NCBI RefSeq assembly: GCF_050624435.1
Contig: NC_134534.1
Location: forward strand, 71,013,501-71,077,500
Direction of reading: 5' to 3'
Length of the DNA: 64,000 bases
Source: Tenrec ecaudatus
Taxonomy: Eukaryota; Chordata; Mammalia; Afrosoricida; Tenrecidae
Under the pieces are notes generated by a model. It was not told where the DNA came from. It worked only from the letters and a program-made list of their open reading frames with translations, and did not search any database. Shown here piece by piece: positions 35,501 through 47,346 of this stretch. Position 1 is the first letter of the stretch, and every line of letters starts with the position of its first letter. A program made the position numbers and the translations under genes.

Positions 35501-38095
35501 AGACCTTATTACTAAAATCTACAATACTTTGCAAGCTTACAATAAGAGAAAAAGTAATTGCCCACTGAGGAGTTGGGAAAAGGACTTGAACATAAGTTTC
35601 ACAGAATCTGAAATCCGAATGGCCAATAAACATATGAGAAAATGTTCCCAATAATTAGTCACAAGATAAATGCAAATCAAAACAACTATGAGATACCACC
35701 TAACACCCTCAAAGATAACCCAATTCAAAAAATCAGAAAACAACAAGTGTTGGAGTCTGCTGAGAACAGAAAGTTGAGTGCAAAAGGGCACAGGGAAAAA
35801 GCTACTGTATACAAAAACTCCAGGGCTGAGGTCCAGGTAGTAGGGCAGGGGCCAGACCAAATTCAGGGGTACATATGGTAACCAACTAAAAAGGGGGTGG
35901 AGGGAGGAAAGGGGAAAGGAAAAAAAGATGTGTGATGGGGGACTAGGGCACTGACCCACCCAAGGGGAGGGTATTGTTTGTGTCTCCACAAGGAAAGAGA
36001 GACCAGATATAAAGCCAGTGCCAGACAAATGCATTGTGCCGGCAAGGATTTGGGAGCCGGTCGAGGGGACTGAGGGCTCTGTCCCCATACAGCTATGTGA
36101 ATAACTGCCCCTTACCTCAGAAGTGTTTACTTGAGAGGACCACACTGAAGCTGCAGTTAGGGGAGAGGGTCATGTCTGATCAGTGCAAATGGGAGCAAAT
36201 GAAGGGGAGGAAGAGAGTGGAGCACATCTTGGCCCAAAGGCTTGGAGGAGGATATCCCTGCTCTGAGCAGCCAATGGACAGAGTGGACAATATGGCTGAT
36301 CCCACTATGAAACACGCCATCCCTTGCTGGCCAGGGTCCTAAGGGGAACAACACTGGAGACTCAGTGTTGGGATTGGCCCAGACTGACCCTGTGACACCG
36401 AGGTAAACCGCTAAAAGCATGTGGCAGAGCAACTGTGGGAGCAGAGCAGAGCCCCGAAGGAGTACAAAGGACAGACACTAGGGCCAGAGCATGGGATCCC
36501 ATTGGCCCTGACTAAAGGACAAGCCTAGAGATTAAAAATCAGACCTTGATCTATTTACAGGTTTTTCTTTCCTTTAAACATTTTTCCTTTTAATTAATTA
36601 ATTCTTCTATGGGTAATTGGTTTCCTTTTTTTGTTGTCATCGCTGTGTTCTCACTCATCACCTATATTGCTATGGCTTGATTTTCGGTGCATATTATTAT
36701 ATCTACAGATCTATCTAGATAAGATAGACTGGATGAATAGTCTGGAGCAAATAATCAATGGGACCAATGGTTCCGCGGGGACACTGGAGAAAAGGAGGTG
36801 GGGGTAAGGAGGTGGGACTGACCAACCCAGGGACAGGGGAGCAACAAGTGATCCAAAATCAGTGGCAAGGAGGGTGTGAGAGGCCTGGTAGGGATTCAGC
36901 AAGGGCAAGGTAACCGAGTGAAATTACTGAAACCCAAATGAAGGCTGAGCATGAGAGTGGGACAAGAGGAAAGTAAAAGGAAATAGAGGAAAGAACTAGG
37001 TGATACAGGGTATTTAGAGGTCTAAAGACTGGAATGTACATATGTAAATATATTTATATGATAGTGTGAGAAAACAGTTCTATGTGCATATATTTATAGG
37101 TTTAGTATTAAGGCAGCAGATGGACATTGGACCTCCACTCAAGCACTTACTCAGTGCAAGAACACGTTGTTCTATTAAATTGGCATTCCAAGATGCACAC
37201 CTTCCTGACATGATTGCTGAAGAAAAATGTGTGCATTAGCAAATGTGGTGAAGAAGGCTGATGGTGCCTGGCTATCAAAAGATTTAGCATCTGGGGTCTT
37301 AAATGTTTGAAGATAAACAAGCGGCCATCTAGCTGAGAAGCAACAAAGCCCACATGGAAGAAACACACCAACCTGTGTGACCACGAGCTGTTGAAGAGAT
37401 CAGGGATCAAGCATCAATGAACAAAATATTCATATAATTGAAAATGTGGGTGAGTGCAGAGTGGAGACTCAAAGCCCATCGGTAGCCAACCAGATACCCC
37501 CTTACTGAAGGGCTGTGGGGAGGAGATAAGCTATTCATTGTGCAGGGTAGCAAAGATGAAATATATAACTTTCCTCTAGTTCTTAAATGCTTCCCCCTCC
37601 CCCCTCACTATCATGATCCCAATTCTACCTTACAAATCTGGCCAGACCAGCAAATGTACATTGGTACAGATATCAACTGGAAACACAGGGCATCCAGGAC
37701 AGATGACTCCTTTAGGACCAGTGGTGAGAGTGGCGATGCCTGGAGGGTAGAGGGAATATGGGGTAGAAATGGGGAACTGATTACAAGAATCTATGTATAG
37801 CCTCCTCCCTGGGGGAGGGACAGCAGAGAAGAGGGCAGGGGGAGATGTTGGACAGTGTAACATATGACAAAATAAAAATAATTTATGAATTATGAAGGAT
37901 TCATGAGGTAGGGGTAGTGGGGAGGGAGGGGGAAAATGAGCAGCAGATATTAAGGGGTCAAGTAGAAGGCAAATATTTTGAGAATGATGTTGTCAACAAA
38001 TGTACATATGTGCTAGAAAGAATGGATGTATGCATGGATTGTGATAAGAATTATATGAGCCCCCAATAAAATAATTTTTAAATATACAAAAAAAA
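32526..38095 (+). mobile_element. L1, 5'-truncated, with decayed ORF2 and complete 3' UTR
   Basis: Begins within the ORF2 endonuclease (RIKGWRKIYQANGDAKKAGV; then TIIIGDFNAPLSEKD at about 32,800 and SLSDHCTIKMEI at 33,060). The reverse transcriptase region at 34,172-34,531 shows ILIDVEKAFNNIQ, TQGCPLSP and FTDDM, the last being the catalytic box (FADD in active L1). About 8 codons after CPLSP are deleted. The C-terminal part continues to about 35,830, followed by a 2.2-kb 3' UTR ending tatgagcccccaataaaata at about 38,080. A 13-G run at 33,568-33,580 causes one of the shifts. ORF1 and the 5' UTR are absent. Confidence 0.9.
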
Positions 38096-38472
38096 TTGAA
38101 CCTCATCCTGGCTCACCAAGCCTGGAGGGCTACATTCTTTCTCAGAGAAGCCAATGCACACAGATGATCATAGGACTGGCCCCAACGTGCCACATAATAT
38201 CCCCTCATTGTCCCACAGCACTACAAGGGACAACACAGGAGTCACAGTGAGGGAAGTAATTCCAGTGTGAATCATTCCCTCCAGCACACACACAGCAGGC
38301 TGAATTACAAAGGGAGCACAACAGAGCAGGAATGGGAGTAAAATCACTAAGTCCCCAAGGAATCCCGGAAATAGACTTTTGATTCAGGGGGCAGTATTCG
38401 ACATCTGGTTGGGGGACATTCATAAAAATCAGCAGATAGACTTGGATCTCATTATAGATTTTTTTCCCATGT

Positions 38473-38487
38473 ATATTTTTTAATTTT
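38473..38487. repeat. Target-site duplication, left copy (PPIA retrocopy)
   Basis: atattttttaatttt, 15 bp, identical to 39,258-39,272. On the minus strand this is an A-rich site that opens as aaaatt, the type favoured by the L1 endonuclease. It lies at the poly(A) side of the PPIA copy. Confidence 0.85.
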
Positions 38488-39257
38488 TTATTGTTTATCT
38501 TTTATTTCATAATCATAAACTTAACTCTGCTTTCCAGCTGGACTCAGGGAGATTAAGGAAAGTAGGAAACTCGAAGAACTGGAGTGAGAGCACAAGATTA
38601 AACGACACTGCAAGCACACTGGGAATAGAAGGATGATTTCCCAAGCTACACAAGGAATGGTCTGGTGCTTAAGATGAAACAGAAAATCCTGATCACATTT
38701 AATTAGAGTTGTCCACAGTCAGCAATGGTGATCTTCTTGCTGGTCTTGCCATTCTTGGAACCACAACGCTCCATAGCTTCCACAATGTTCATGCCTTCTT
38801 TCACCTTACCAAAGACCACGTGCTTGCCATCCAACCATTCAGTCTTAGCGGTGCAGATAAAAAACTGGGAACCGTTCGTATTGGGTCCAGCATTTGCCAT
38901 AGACCGGATGCCAGGACCTGTGTGCTTCAGGATGAAGTTCTCATCTTCAAATTTCTCTCCATAGATGGACTTGCCACCAGTGCCATTATGGCGTGTGAAG
39001 TCACCACCCTGGCACATAAACCCTGGAATGATTCTGTGGAAGCAGGAACCTTTGTAACCAAAACCTTTCTCCCCAGTGCTCAGAGCGCGGAAGTTTTCTG
39101 CTGTCTTTGGAACTTTGTCTGCAAACAGCTCGAAAGAAACGCAGTCGAGGGGCTCGCCGTCGGCGGCTATGTCGAAAAACACAGTAGGGTTGACCATGGC
39201 TGGGCACAGCAGGACCAGACAAGACTACAGGTTCAGGCGGCGGCGTCTGCAAAGCGG
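38488..39257 (-). pseudogene. PPIA: PPIA processed retrocopy (5' UTR, intact reading frame, 3' UTR)
   Basis: An intronless copy of the cyclophilin A mRNA. On the minus strand it starts ccgctttgcagacgccgcc, matching the known PPIA 5' UTR (ttttgcagacgcc). It has the whole reading frame, then a 3' UTR with ccagaccattccttgtgta and gcagagttaagtttatgatt, and a polyadenylation signal (gaaataaaag) followed by an A-rich end. Perfect 15-bp duplications flank it. This is L1-mediated retroposition of a spliced mRNA. No promoter was copied, so it is most likely a pseudogene, although the frame is open. It lies in L1 sequence, with an L1 tail directly upstream in the same orientation. Confidence 0.95.
38703..39197 (-). 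CDS. PPIA: Cyclophilin A (peptidyl-prolyl isomerase) open frame of the retrocopy, 164 codons
   Basis: The frame gives [18 protein letters not shown] and runs without interruption to ITIADCGQL. Cyclophilin A is a cytosolic proline isomerase of 165 residues that binds cyclosporin. The residues known to form the active site are present by position: R55, F60, Q63, N102, F113, W121 and H126. Compared with the human protein as I know it, I see V12A, G18D, R19C, L98R, F145C and R148K, and the final E165 codon has become a stop, leaving 164 residues. The start ATG is in the original context (ccagccATGg). Whether it is expressed cannot be told from sequence; the changes at normally invariant positions (G18, R19, L98, F145) suggest relaxed constraint. 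Confidence 0.8.
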   Translation of the reverse strand: MVNPTVFFDIAADGEPLDCVSFELFADKVPKTAENFRALSTGEKGFGYKGSCFHRIIPGFMCQGGDFTRHNGTGGKSIYGEKFEDENFILKHTGPGIRSMANAGPNTNGSQFFICTAKTEWLDGKHVVFGKVKEGMNIVEAMERCGSKNGKTSKKITIADCGQL

Positions 39258-39272
39258 ATATTTTTTAATTTT
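39258..39272. repeat. Target-site duplication, right copy (PPIA retrocopy)
   Basis: atattttttaatttt, identical to 38,473-38,487. It lies at the 5' end of the PPIA copy and overlaps the A-rich tail of the minus-strand L1 end that follows. Confidence 0.85.
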
Positions 39273-39385
39273 GACGAATCATTTTATTGGAGGCTTTCAC
39301 AGTTCTTATACCAATCCATGCATCAATTGTATCAAGCACATTTATACATATGTTGTCATCATTTTCAAAATTTTCTTTCTACAAG
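39262..39385 (-). mobile_element. Short L1 3' end, minus strand
   Basis: On the minus strand this reads acaattgatgcatggattgg, agaactgtgaaagcctccaa and taaaatgattcgtcaaaatt, the end of the L1 3' UTR plus A-rich tail. Only about 120 bp is present. It is in the opposite orientation to the surrounding L1 3' UTR and directly upstream of the PPIA copy in that copy's own orientation. Confidence 0.8.
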
Positions 39386-40477
39386 GTCCACATTGTTTTA
39401 TATAGTTTATCTATATAATATTGGCAGGATAAACAGCCCAGAGGAGAAAGCAACAGGAGTGATGGTTCTGGGGTGGTAGAGCATGGGAGAGAAGGAAGCG
39501 GGTGGTGGTGGTGGTAGGAAGGGCGGGGGAAGCATGGAGCCAGCAAACTCAGGGACAAGAGAATAACAAGGCATCTAAAATGGATAGTGAGGAGATTACA
39601 GAATGCCTGTTGATGTTTGATCAATTTTAATGTAGCCAAGAGGAATTACTGATAGCTGAATGAAGGGTGAACATGATAGTGGGGAAGGAGGCAAGTAAAA
39701 GGAAATAGAGGAAATAACAGGAAGTAATATATATAGATAGATATGCATATATGTAAATATATTAATATATAAAGATGGGGTATTGATATATGTACATATA
39801 TCAATTTACATGTTAAAGTATTGAGGTAGCAGATGAGATCTGGGCCTCTACTTAAGCTTCCCTCAACACAAGAACACTTTGTTTTAATAGCCTGGTACTG
39901 TGTGATACTCACCTTCCCAACAGGATCACTGAAGATAATAATCTGGGTGCATAAGCAAATATGATGAAAAAAGTCAATGGTGCGCTGTTATTAAAAGATA
40001 TAGCATCTGGGGTCTTAAAGGCTTGAAGCTAAACAAATAGCCATCTAGCAGGGAAGCAACAAACCCACATAGAAGAACCACACCAGCCTGTGTGATCATG
40101 AGGTATCAGAAGAAAAAAAAACCAAAAAAACCCTCAATTCTATCAATGAGGAGTGAGGTCAGAGTGGAGACCCACAGCCAATCTGTTGATATTAAACATT
40201 CCTTACACAAGGGACACACAGAAGGTACGAATCAGCCAGGGTGCAGCATAGCTCCGACAAAACACACAAAAGTCTTCTGGCTCTTTAATGCTTCTTCCCC
40301 TCACTATCATGACAAAAACTTCTACCTCATAAATTCTGCTAGACTGGAGTTTGTACATTGGTACAGACAAGAGCTGTTGACACATGGAATCCAGGACAGA
40401 AAAACCCTTCAGAAACAGTAATGGGAGTAGTGATTCCATGAGGTTATGGGGAGGAAGGATGTGGGATGCAGTTATCG

Positions 40478-43400
40478 TTCAACATATGAAAGACCATTAA
40501 TATAATTCACCAGACTGACATGAAAAACTATAAGAACCACATGATAATATTAATAGATGCAGAAAAAGCATTCAACAACATCCAACACCAATTCCTGTTT
40601 AAGACACTTGAGAAGATAGGAATGGAAGGAAAATTCCTCAAGACAATACAAGCTATATATGAAAAATCAACAGCCAACGTCGTAGTCAATGGAGAAAAGA
40701 CTAATATAATCCCGCTGAAACGGGACCAGACAAGGATGCCCTTGTCCCCACTCTTATTTAATAACATGCTGGAGGTTTTAGCTAACAGCATAAGGCAAAG
40801 AAAAGACATCAAAGGTATTTGTCTGGGGAAGGAAGATGTGAAACTATCGTTATTTTCAGATTGTATTATTTTATATATGGAAAATCCCAAAAGCTCTACA
40901 AGGGGTGTAGTGGAAGCAATAGAGGAGTTTGGCAGAGTGGCAGGATACAAGATCAACAAACAGAATTCCACCGGACTGCTATACACATCGGATAAGACCA
41001 CAGAAGAGGAGATCAAAAAGGTGGTACCTTTCACAATATCCAAACATAAATTGAAATATCTAGGGATATACCTGACTGAACAACAGATCTGTATGGGGAA
41101 AACTATAGAACACTATTACAAGAAACCATAAGTGACCTCAACAAATGGAAGAATATCCCATGCTAGTGGATTGGAAGGCTCAATATAGTAAAGATGTCAG
41201 TTCTGCCCAAGGCACTATATAAGTTTAATGCAATCCTGATACAATTGCCCTCATCTTTCTTCAAAGAAATGGAAAAACTAATTACCAACTTCATATGGAG
41301 AGGGAAGAAGCCCAGAATTAGCAGAGAACTCCTCAAGAAGAAGGACACCATGGGAGGGCTTTCTTTATCTGACTTTAGCACATACTGTACAGCCTCAGTT
41401 GTCAAAACCACATGGTATTGGTACAATGACAGAAACTCAGACCAATGGAAAAGAACTGAAAATCCAGAAATAAAATCATCAGCATGCAGACAGTGAATCT
41501 TTGATAAAGGCCCAAAAAATATCCAATGGGAAGCAGATGCCCTCTTTTACAAGTTTTTCTGGAAAAAAATGGACATTTATCTACAGAAAAATTAAGCAAG
41601 ACCCTTATCTCACTCTATGCACATGAATAAACTCAAGGTGGATCACAGACCTTGAAGTTAAACCCAAAACTATTAGGGCCATCAATGAGGGAATTGGGAC
41701 CAACTTGAGAACTTTGGCACAGGGAATACACAGGCTATCAGAAATAGGGAAGGACACAAATACAGAGGAAGCACAAATTGACAAGTGGTATATACTGAAG
41801 ATAAAACACCTGTGTACATCAAAAGAAGTCAACAAGAGAGTAATAAGAGGGTCCACGAACTGGGAAAATATCTTTAGCAATGACACATCAAAGGCCTTAT
41901 TACTAAAATCTAAAATACTTTGCTAGCTTCCAAAAAGAAAAAAACTAATTGCCCACTGAAGAGGTGGGCAAAGGACCTGAACAGAAGTTTCACAGGGCCA
42001 GAAATCCAAATGGCCAACAAACATATGAGAAAATGTTCCTTATCTTTAGCCATAAGAGAAATGCAAATTAAAACAATAATGAGATACCACTTAACACCCT
42101 CAAAGGTAGCTCAATTCAAAAAGTCAGAAAGCAACAAGTGTTAGAGGGGTTATGGAGAGACAGGAACTCTCATCCACTGCTGGTGGACCTGTAAATAAGT
42201 ATGTACAGCCACCATGGAAATCGATCTCATGATATCTAAAACAGATAGAAATCGAGTTACCATACAACTCTGCAACTCCCCTACTGGGCATATACATAGA
42301 CGAGGCAAGAAACAAACCAAAGCCAGACATGTGTGTTCCAATGTTCATTGCGACACAGTTCAAAATTGCCAGGAATTGCAAATTTCCATCAACTGACGAG
42401 TGGATTGAAAAGCTGTTGTACATACATACAATGTAGTACAACACATCGCTAAAAAGCAGTGATAAACGTATGAAGCACATCACTGCATGGGAAGAACTGG
42501 AGAAAATCATGTTAAGTGAAGTAAGCCAAGCACAAAAGAACAAGTACAACATGAGTCTGCTGTGGTAAGCTTATAAAAAATGCAAAAGAGGCATAGGGAA
42601 AAAGCTACTGTATACAAACATTCCTGGGGTGAGGACCAGGTAGGATGGCAGGGACCAGACCAAATTCAGGGATACATATAACTAAAAAGGAGGTGGGGAA
42701 AGGAATAAAAAATAATAAAAAAAGAAATGGGTAGCGGGGCCACAGGACACTAACCCACCTAAGGGGAGGGTATTGTTTATATCTCCACAGGGAAAGAGGG
42801 ACCAGCCTTCAACCCAATGCTCCAAGATGTGAATATAACCTGCTGGTGTGTAGGAGGGAACCAGTGGAAAGGTTTTAGGGGCCAGCCCCAATCCCAACTA
42901 CTACGTGGACACCTCCCCTCCCCTCAGAAGAATGTATTTCAAAGGACAGTACTGAATGTGCAGCTCCGGGAGAAGGACATATTTGATCAGAGCACATGGG
43001 AGCAGATGAAGGGGGAGGAGGAGAGAGTGGGCACATCTTGACCCACAAGACCTTGAGGACGATGTTCCCAATTAGAGCAGCCAGCCCAAAGAGAGGACCA
43101 CATGGCCAGCCCCAGTATGAGACACGACGTCCCTCACTGACCCATAGCCCTACAGGGAACAACACCGGAGACACAGTGTGGGAATTACGCCTGATCTGAT
43201 CCCGCCACACCAAGGCAAAACACTAAGGGGGTGCAACAGAACAGCAAGGAAATGGAGCAGCGAGGTCCCCAGGCAATGCCGAGGTGGACTTTGGGGCCAG
43301 TGTTTGGTGCCCCAACAGACTGGACTGGAAAACATACCTAAAGGCCAACAAACAGTCCTTGAACTAACTACAAGCTTTTCTTTCTTTTTGTGTTTTCTAA

Positions 43401-44785
43401 TTTTGTCATTGTTTTGTTGTATATTGTTGCTTGGTTTTGTTCTGTCTTGTTTTTGCGCATGTTATTATCTCCACAGGTTTGTCTAAATAAGATATGCTGG
43501 ATGAACAATCTGGAGGAGAAAACAATGAGATCAACAGTTCTGGGGGTATATGGGAGGGGGAGAGGAAAGATAGTGGTGTTAAGAAACCCAGGGACAAGGG
43601 AACAAGTGATCCAAATTGGTGGTGAGGAGGGTGTCGGGGGCATGGTAGGGCATGATCAAGGGTAATGTAACTAAGAGGAATTACTGAAACCCAAATGAAG
43701 GCTGAGCTTGATAGTGGGACAAGAGGAAAGTCAAAGGAAATAGAGGGAAGAGGTAGGAGGCAAAGGGCATTTATAGAGGTCTAAATAAAGGCATGTACAT
43801 ATGTAAATATATTTATATATGAGGATGGGGAAATAGATCTACATGCATATATTTATAGGTTTAGTTTCAAGGTAGCAGCTGGACATTGGGCCTCCACTCA
43901 AGTACTCCCTCAATGCAAGAATACATTGTTCTATTAAATTGGCATTCTATGACGCTCAGTTTCCTGACACAATCAATGAAGACAAAGTGGGTACACAAGC
44001 AAATGTAGTGAATAAAAGCTGATGATGCCCGGCTATCAAACTATATAGCGCCTGGGGTCTTAAAGGCCTGAAGGTCAACAAGCACCCATCTAGCTCAGAA
44101 GCAACAAAGCCCACATGGAAGAAGCGCACCAGCTTGTGCAATCACGTGGTATTGAAGGGATCAGGTATCAAGCATCATCAGAACAAAAAAATCATGTCAT
44201 TTTAATGAGAGTGGAAGTGTGGAGTAGAGACTCAAAAACCATTTGTAGGCCACTGGACATCCCCTTACAGAATGTTCTCAGGGAGGAGATGAGCTAGTCA
44301 GGGTGCAATGTAGCAATGATGAAACATACAACTTTCCTCTAGTTCCTAAATGCTTCCTTCCCGCCCCCCCCCCCCCCACTATAATGATCCCAATTCTACC
44401 TTACAAACATGGCTCGACCAGAGGATGTACACTAGTAAAGACAGGACCTGGAAATCCAGGTAATCCATGGTGGATGATCCCTTCAGGACCCGTGGTGAGA
44501 ACGTCGATACTGGGAGAGTGGAGAGAAGGTGGGGTGGAAAGGGGGAAATCTATGACAAGGATCTACATATAACCTCCTCCCTGGGGGAAAGATGGGGAGC
44601 AGGGAGGGAAGGGAAAATGAGGAACTGATGCCAGGGGCTTAGGTGGAAAGCAAATGTTTTGAGAATGATGAGGGTAATGAATGTACAAATGTGCTTTATA
44701 CAATTGATGTATGTATGGACTGTGATAAGAGTTGTATGAACCTCTAATAAAATGATAAAAGATATATACAAAATAAAAAAATAAG
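40478..44785 (+). mobile_element. L1, 5'-truncated within the RT domain, with decayed ORF2 and full 3' UTR
   Basis: The open stretch 40,520-41,131 encodes the reverse transcriptase core: MIILIDAEKAFNNIQHQFL, then MPLSPLLFNNMLEVLANSI, then LSLFSDCIILYMENPKS and FGRVAGYKINKQNSTGLLY. The catalytic box is FSDC where L1 has FADD, so the second aspartate is lost. C-terminal pieces follow (ITNFIWRGKKPRISRELLKK, YLKWYILKIKHL-like blocks, LAIREMQIKTIMRYHL), ending near 42,570. The 3' UTR runs to gtatgaacctctaataaaat and an A-rich tail at about 44,750-44,785. A 14-C run lies at 44,364-44,377. Confidence 0.9.
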
Positions 44786-45087
44786 AGCATAGTAGGACAC
44801 TTTGCACTTCCTGATTTGAAAACCCATTACAGAGCTACAGAAGTCAAAGCAACTTGTTACTTGTAGAATGATGCTTGGGGAGACCAAATGAACAAAATGG
44901 AAAACCCACAAATATATGAATTCACCAATAAGCAACTAATTTCAATAAAGGACCACAAAAAATATGGAAGTATGGAGACAGTTTCTAAAATAAATGATGC
45001 TAGAGCAGTCAGATCTCAATCTGTTGACAAGTGACACTGCACTCATTTCTTGCCCCATGGCCAAAAATCAACTCAGATGGTTTAGAA
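44786..45087 (+). mobile_element. Old L1 ORF2 fragment bordering NUTM copy B
   Basis: Decayed frames correspond to the ORF2 region after the reverse transcriptase (SRTLCTS.FENPLQSYRSQ-like and KQLISIKDHKKYGSMET-like pieces, matching the TYYRAT...LIFDKGP...LFNKW order). It ends at about 45,087, where homology to copies A and C begins, and so truncates the 5' side of the duplicated unit in copy B. Confidence 0.65.
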
Positions 45088-46469
45088 ACCTCGAGAGGTT
45101 TGCTAGTTTAATTACTGACTTAAGGTCATTACAAAATCAACCTAAATATTCATGTCCAACCTTATAATCTGAGAAACAATAGGAACACACTGCTGTTCAT
45201 AGCATTAGAGGCTGCTGACTATTCATAAATACAATGTTTTTCTAGCAAAAAGGATCAAGAATAAGACTGGCCATGATGCAGCCCCCAGGTCTTTCAGTAA
45301 TGGATGGGAGTTTCAGGAAACAAAGACTGCTTCCTAAATAACGGTGAATACGCACACTATATGCATACACACACTGAACACTCCAGAAATATTTAGGCAT
45401 TTAATATCGAATTCTGGGTTTTGTCTCTCTATGTCTCCAAGACTTCATTAACCAATTTGTCCGGAATTTTGTACACACAGTATTGGCTCCCCTGAAAAAT
45501 TCAAGACCCTGCCACACAAAATTGGGCAGGGTGAGTTTAGGGATAAAACACTACTAATATTGACAGGAACTGGAGTCTACTGTAGATTCTTTGTGCAGTG
45601 AACCTCAGAAAGCACCTGCAAATCAGCCGAAGGGTTCAACACAATTGGAATAACAGGAACCCTGTGGCACTTGGCTACTTCTCAGGACCTCTTCCTGGAC
45701 TGCTTCACCATATCCCTCTCCACCAGGAGGCAGCCCCTCCCCCACTGTGGAATGTCTTAAGACCTACATTCTACTCCTGTTTAGATTCAAATTTGGTTTC
45801 CTTTTCTTGGATCCAGGAGCATCACTGGAGCCAGATCACCCTCTGAGTTCTGGAAAGGATGCTTTCTTGTGTTGGAGGTAAGCCTCAAGGGTAAGGGCTG
45901 TGTTAGCAGAGTCCCTGCCATCCTTCAAATTCTTAGGATTTCAAAAGGGCCCCTTCCTATGGAGGCAAGGTCTTTGAGAAGAAGTAGTTTGGGAAACTGA
46001 CCTGGGGAGACTGGGGAGGGCCACCTGGAGTTGGGGAAACAAAGGGGGTGGTGTAATTATGCGTCTCAGGAAAAGAAAGGCTCAAAAGGAGATGTGGAAA
46101 ACAACTCTCTTGGAATCTGGCTCCTTCACCAAAAACTTGAGCATGTCTTCACTTCAAAAATGTTCCTTCCCTACTGGTGAGCAGGCTGAGGGGCCTTTCA
46201 GACAGGGAGAATATCAACTGTTCATGTCTTAGAAACAGCGGATGAGGGTGGCAGGGAAAGCTTCGGCCTGAGAATGTGGTTGAAATTCTCACCAGTTTTT
46301 TGGGGAGACATGTCTCCTCATTTCCAAGGAAAGAACATCCAATTTTCTCTGAGGACTTTGGCAATCATCAACAGAATTGAGCCAATACTGCTTATCACCT
46401 GTTGAGATTGATCCTTCTGATTCCTACCCACTTTGCAGAGAAGCGGGGTGACCTGGTACCTGGTTGGAG

Positions 46470-46648
46470 GAGTCCTGATGACACAGTGGTTACCCATTTG
46501 GCTGCTAACTCCTAGGTCAGAGGTTGGAGGCCACCAGTTGCTCCTGTGAAACAGGGGTTTTTCTATACCTGTAAACCTTGCCATCTCAGAAACTCACAGG
46601 AACCATGGGACCCTGTCCCTTTGGCCATCAATTCCATGGCAGTGAGTT
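46470..46648 (+). mobile_element. AfroSINE upstream of NUTM2-like exon 2 (copy B)
   Basis: ggaggagtcctgatgacaca gtgg forms the head, agaaactcacaggaaccatg the body and caattccatggcagtgagtt the tail. A SINE at the same place exists in copy C (59,175-59,372). In copy B its tail runs directly into the exon 2 acceptor. Confidence 0.82.
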
Positions 46649-46654
46649 TTGCAG

Positions 46655-47346
46655 CAATTCCAGTGCTGGTACCAGATATGAACTTGAATCCCAGTGATTC
46701 CATGCTGACTTTTACTGCAGTGCCCTTTCCATCACCCTCTCCCAACCCCCCAAAACCAAGCACACTGGGAGAAGTGCTTATCGCCACTGGTGACTTCAGC
46801 ATGCCCTCCAAGCATCCCTCTGGTTTCCCCAGGTCACAGGCACTAGAGGGAGGAGGTCAGGACTCTGGCTCTAGTGGGAGCAGCCTTTGGCAAAGCCATT
46901 GTCCAAGTCAGAACAGAAGGGAAAACAACAGAGCATCCTGTAACTAAGTCCTTTGTCAACACAAAGGCCTCGCGTAACTGGAATGTCCCAGTGCCTATTG
47001 GTGGCACTATGGAAAAAGCTCTACCTCCATTTGCGACAGCCTCTATTGTGGAGCAAATAGCTCCAGCCGCTTCTCTTGTGAGGGAGGTTGGTCCCCGACT
47101 CTTCTCGTTCCACCACCAGCTGCCCAGCTGACCTTTATTTTTGCCCAAGTGAAGGGTCGACCAGCATCGCATGGCTCTTATGGTGAAGAAGGCTGGGCCA
47201 CCACCCAATCTAAGCCCCATCGGATGCCTCCTCCTATAGTCCCAAAAGTGTTTATGAGAAGTACCAACTTGGGCCAAGCTTCAAGCTTCTGGCCAAGAGC
47301 CACTGTCCCCCAGTCCTGATAATGAAACCCTTCCCTGCTTTCTGAT
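46655..47346 (+). pseudogene. NUTM2-like copy B, exon 2 (frameshifted)
   Basis: Acceptor ttttgcag at 46,647-46,654, then PVLVPDMNLNPSDSM, resembling the PGPDM start of NUT exon 2. A shift near 46,845-46,880 (44 bp against 45 bp in copy C) leads to GKAIVQVRTEGKTTEHPV, matching the KVIVKVKTEG block of NUT. A second shift near 47,090 leads to TLLVPPPAAQL and GSYGEEGWATTQSKP. Further shifts near 47,245 and 47,305 lead to VYEKYQ and SPDNETLPCFL. The exon ends at 47,346 before gtcagt, a weak donor. The phase joins exon 3 to give FLIPVLR, as in NUT. Confidence 0.8.

Larger units (their letters stand above)
38100..40478 (+). mobile_element. L1 3' UTR fragment, hosting the PPIA retrocopy
   Basis: Aligns in order with the other L1 3' UTRs: gatgatcataggactggcc near 38,163, ggagattacagaatgcctg near 39,590, tagcatctggggtcttaaag near 40,003 and gaatccaggacag near 40,386. 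It lacks ORF2 and its own 3' end; at about 40,478 it switches to L1 ORF2 sequence of the next copy. The PPIA copy and a short minus-strand L1 tail interrupt it at 38,473-39,385. Confidence 0.8.

Noticed and set aside
35537-36145. Minus-strand open frame of 202 codons
   Set aside because: Complement of the end of L1 ORF2 and the 3' UTR; no domain and no conservation in the other L1 copies.
38709-39479. Plus-strand open frame of 256 codons
   Set aside because: It is antisense to the PPIA retrocopy, which explains its openness; the peptide has no recognisable domain.
45598-45846. 82-codon frame proposed as NUTM2-like exon 1
   Set aside because: The matching sequence in copy C does not keep the frame or the ATG. 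A possible donor (ttggaggtaagcc near 45,880) exists in copy B only; not enough to call an exon.
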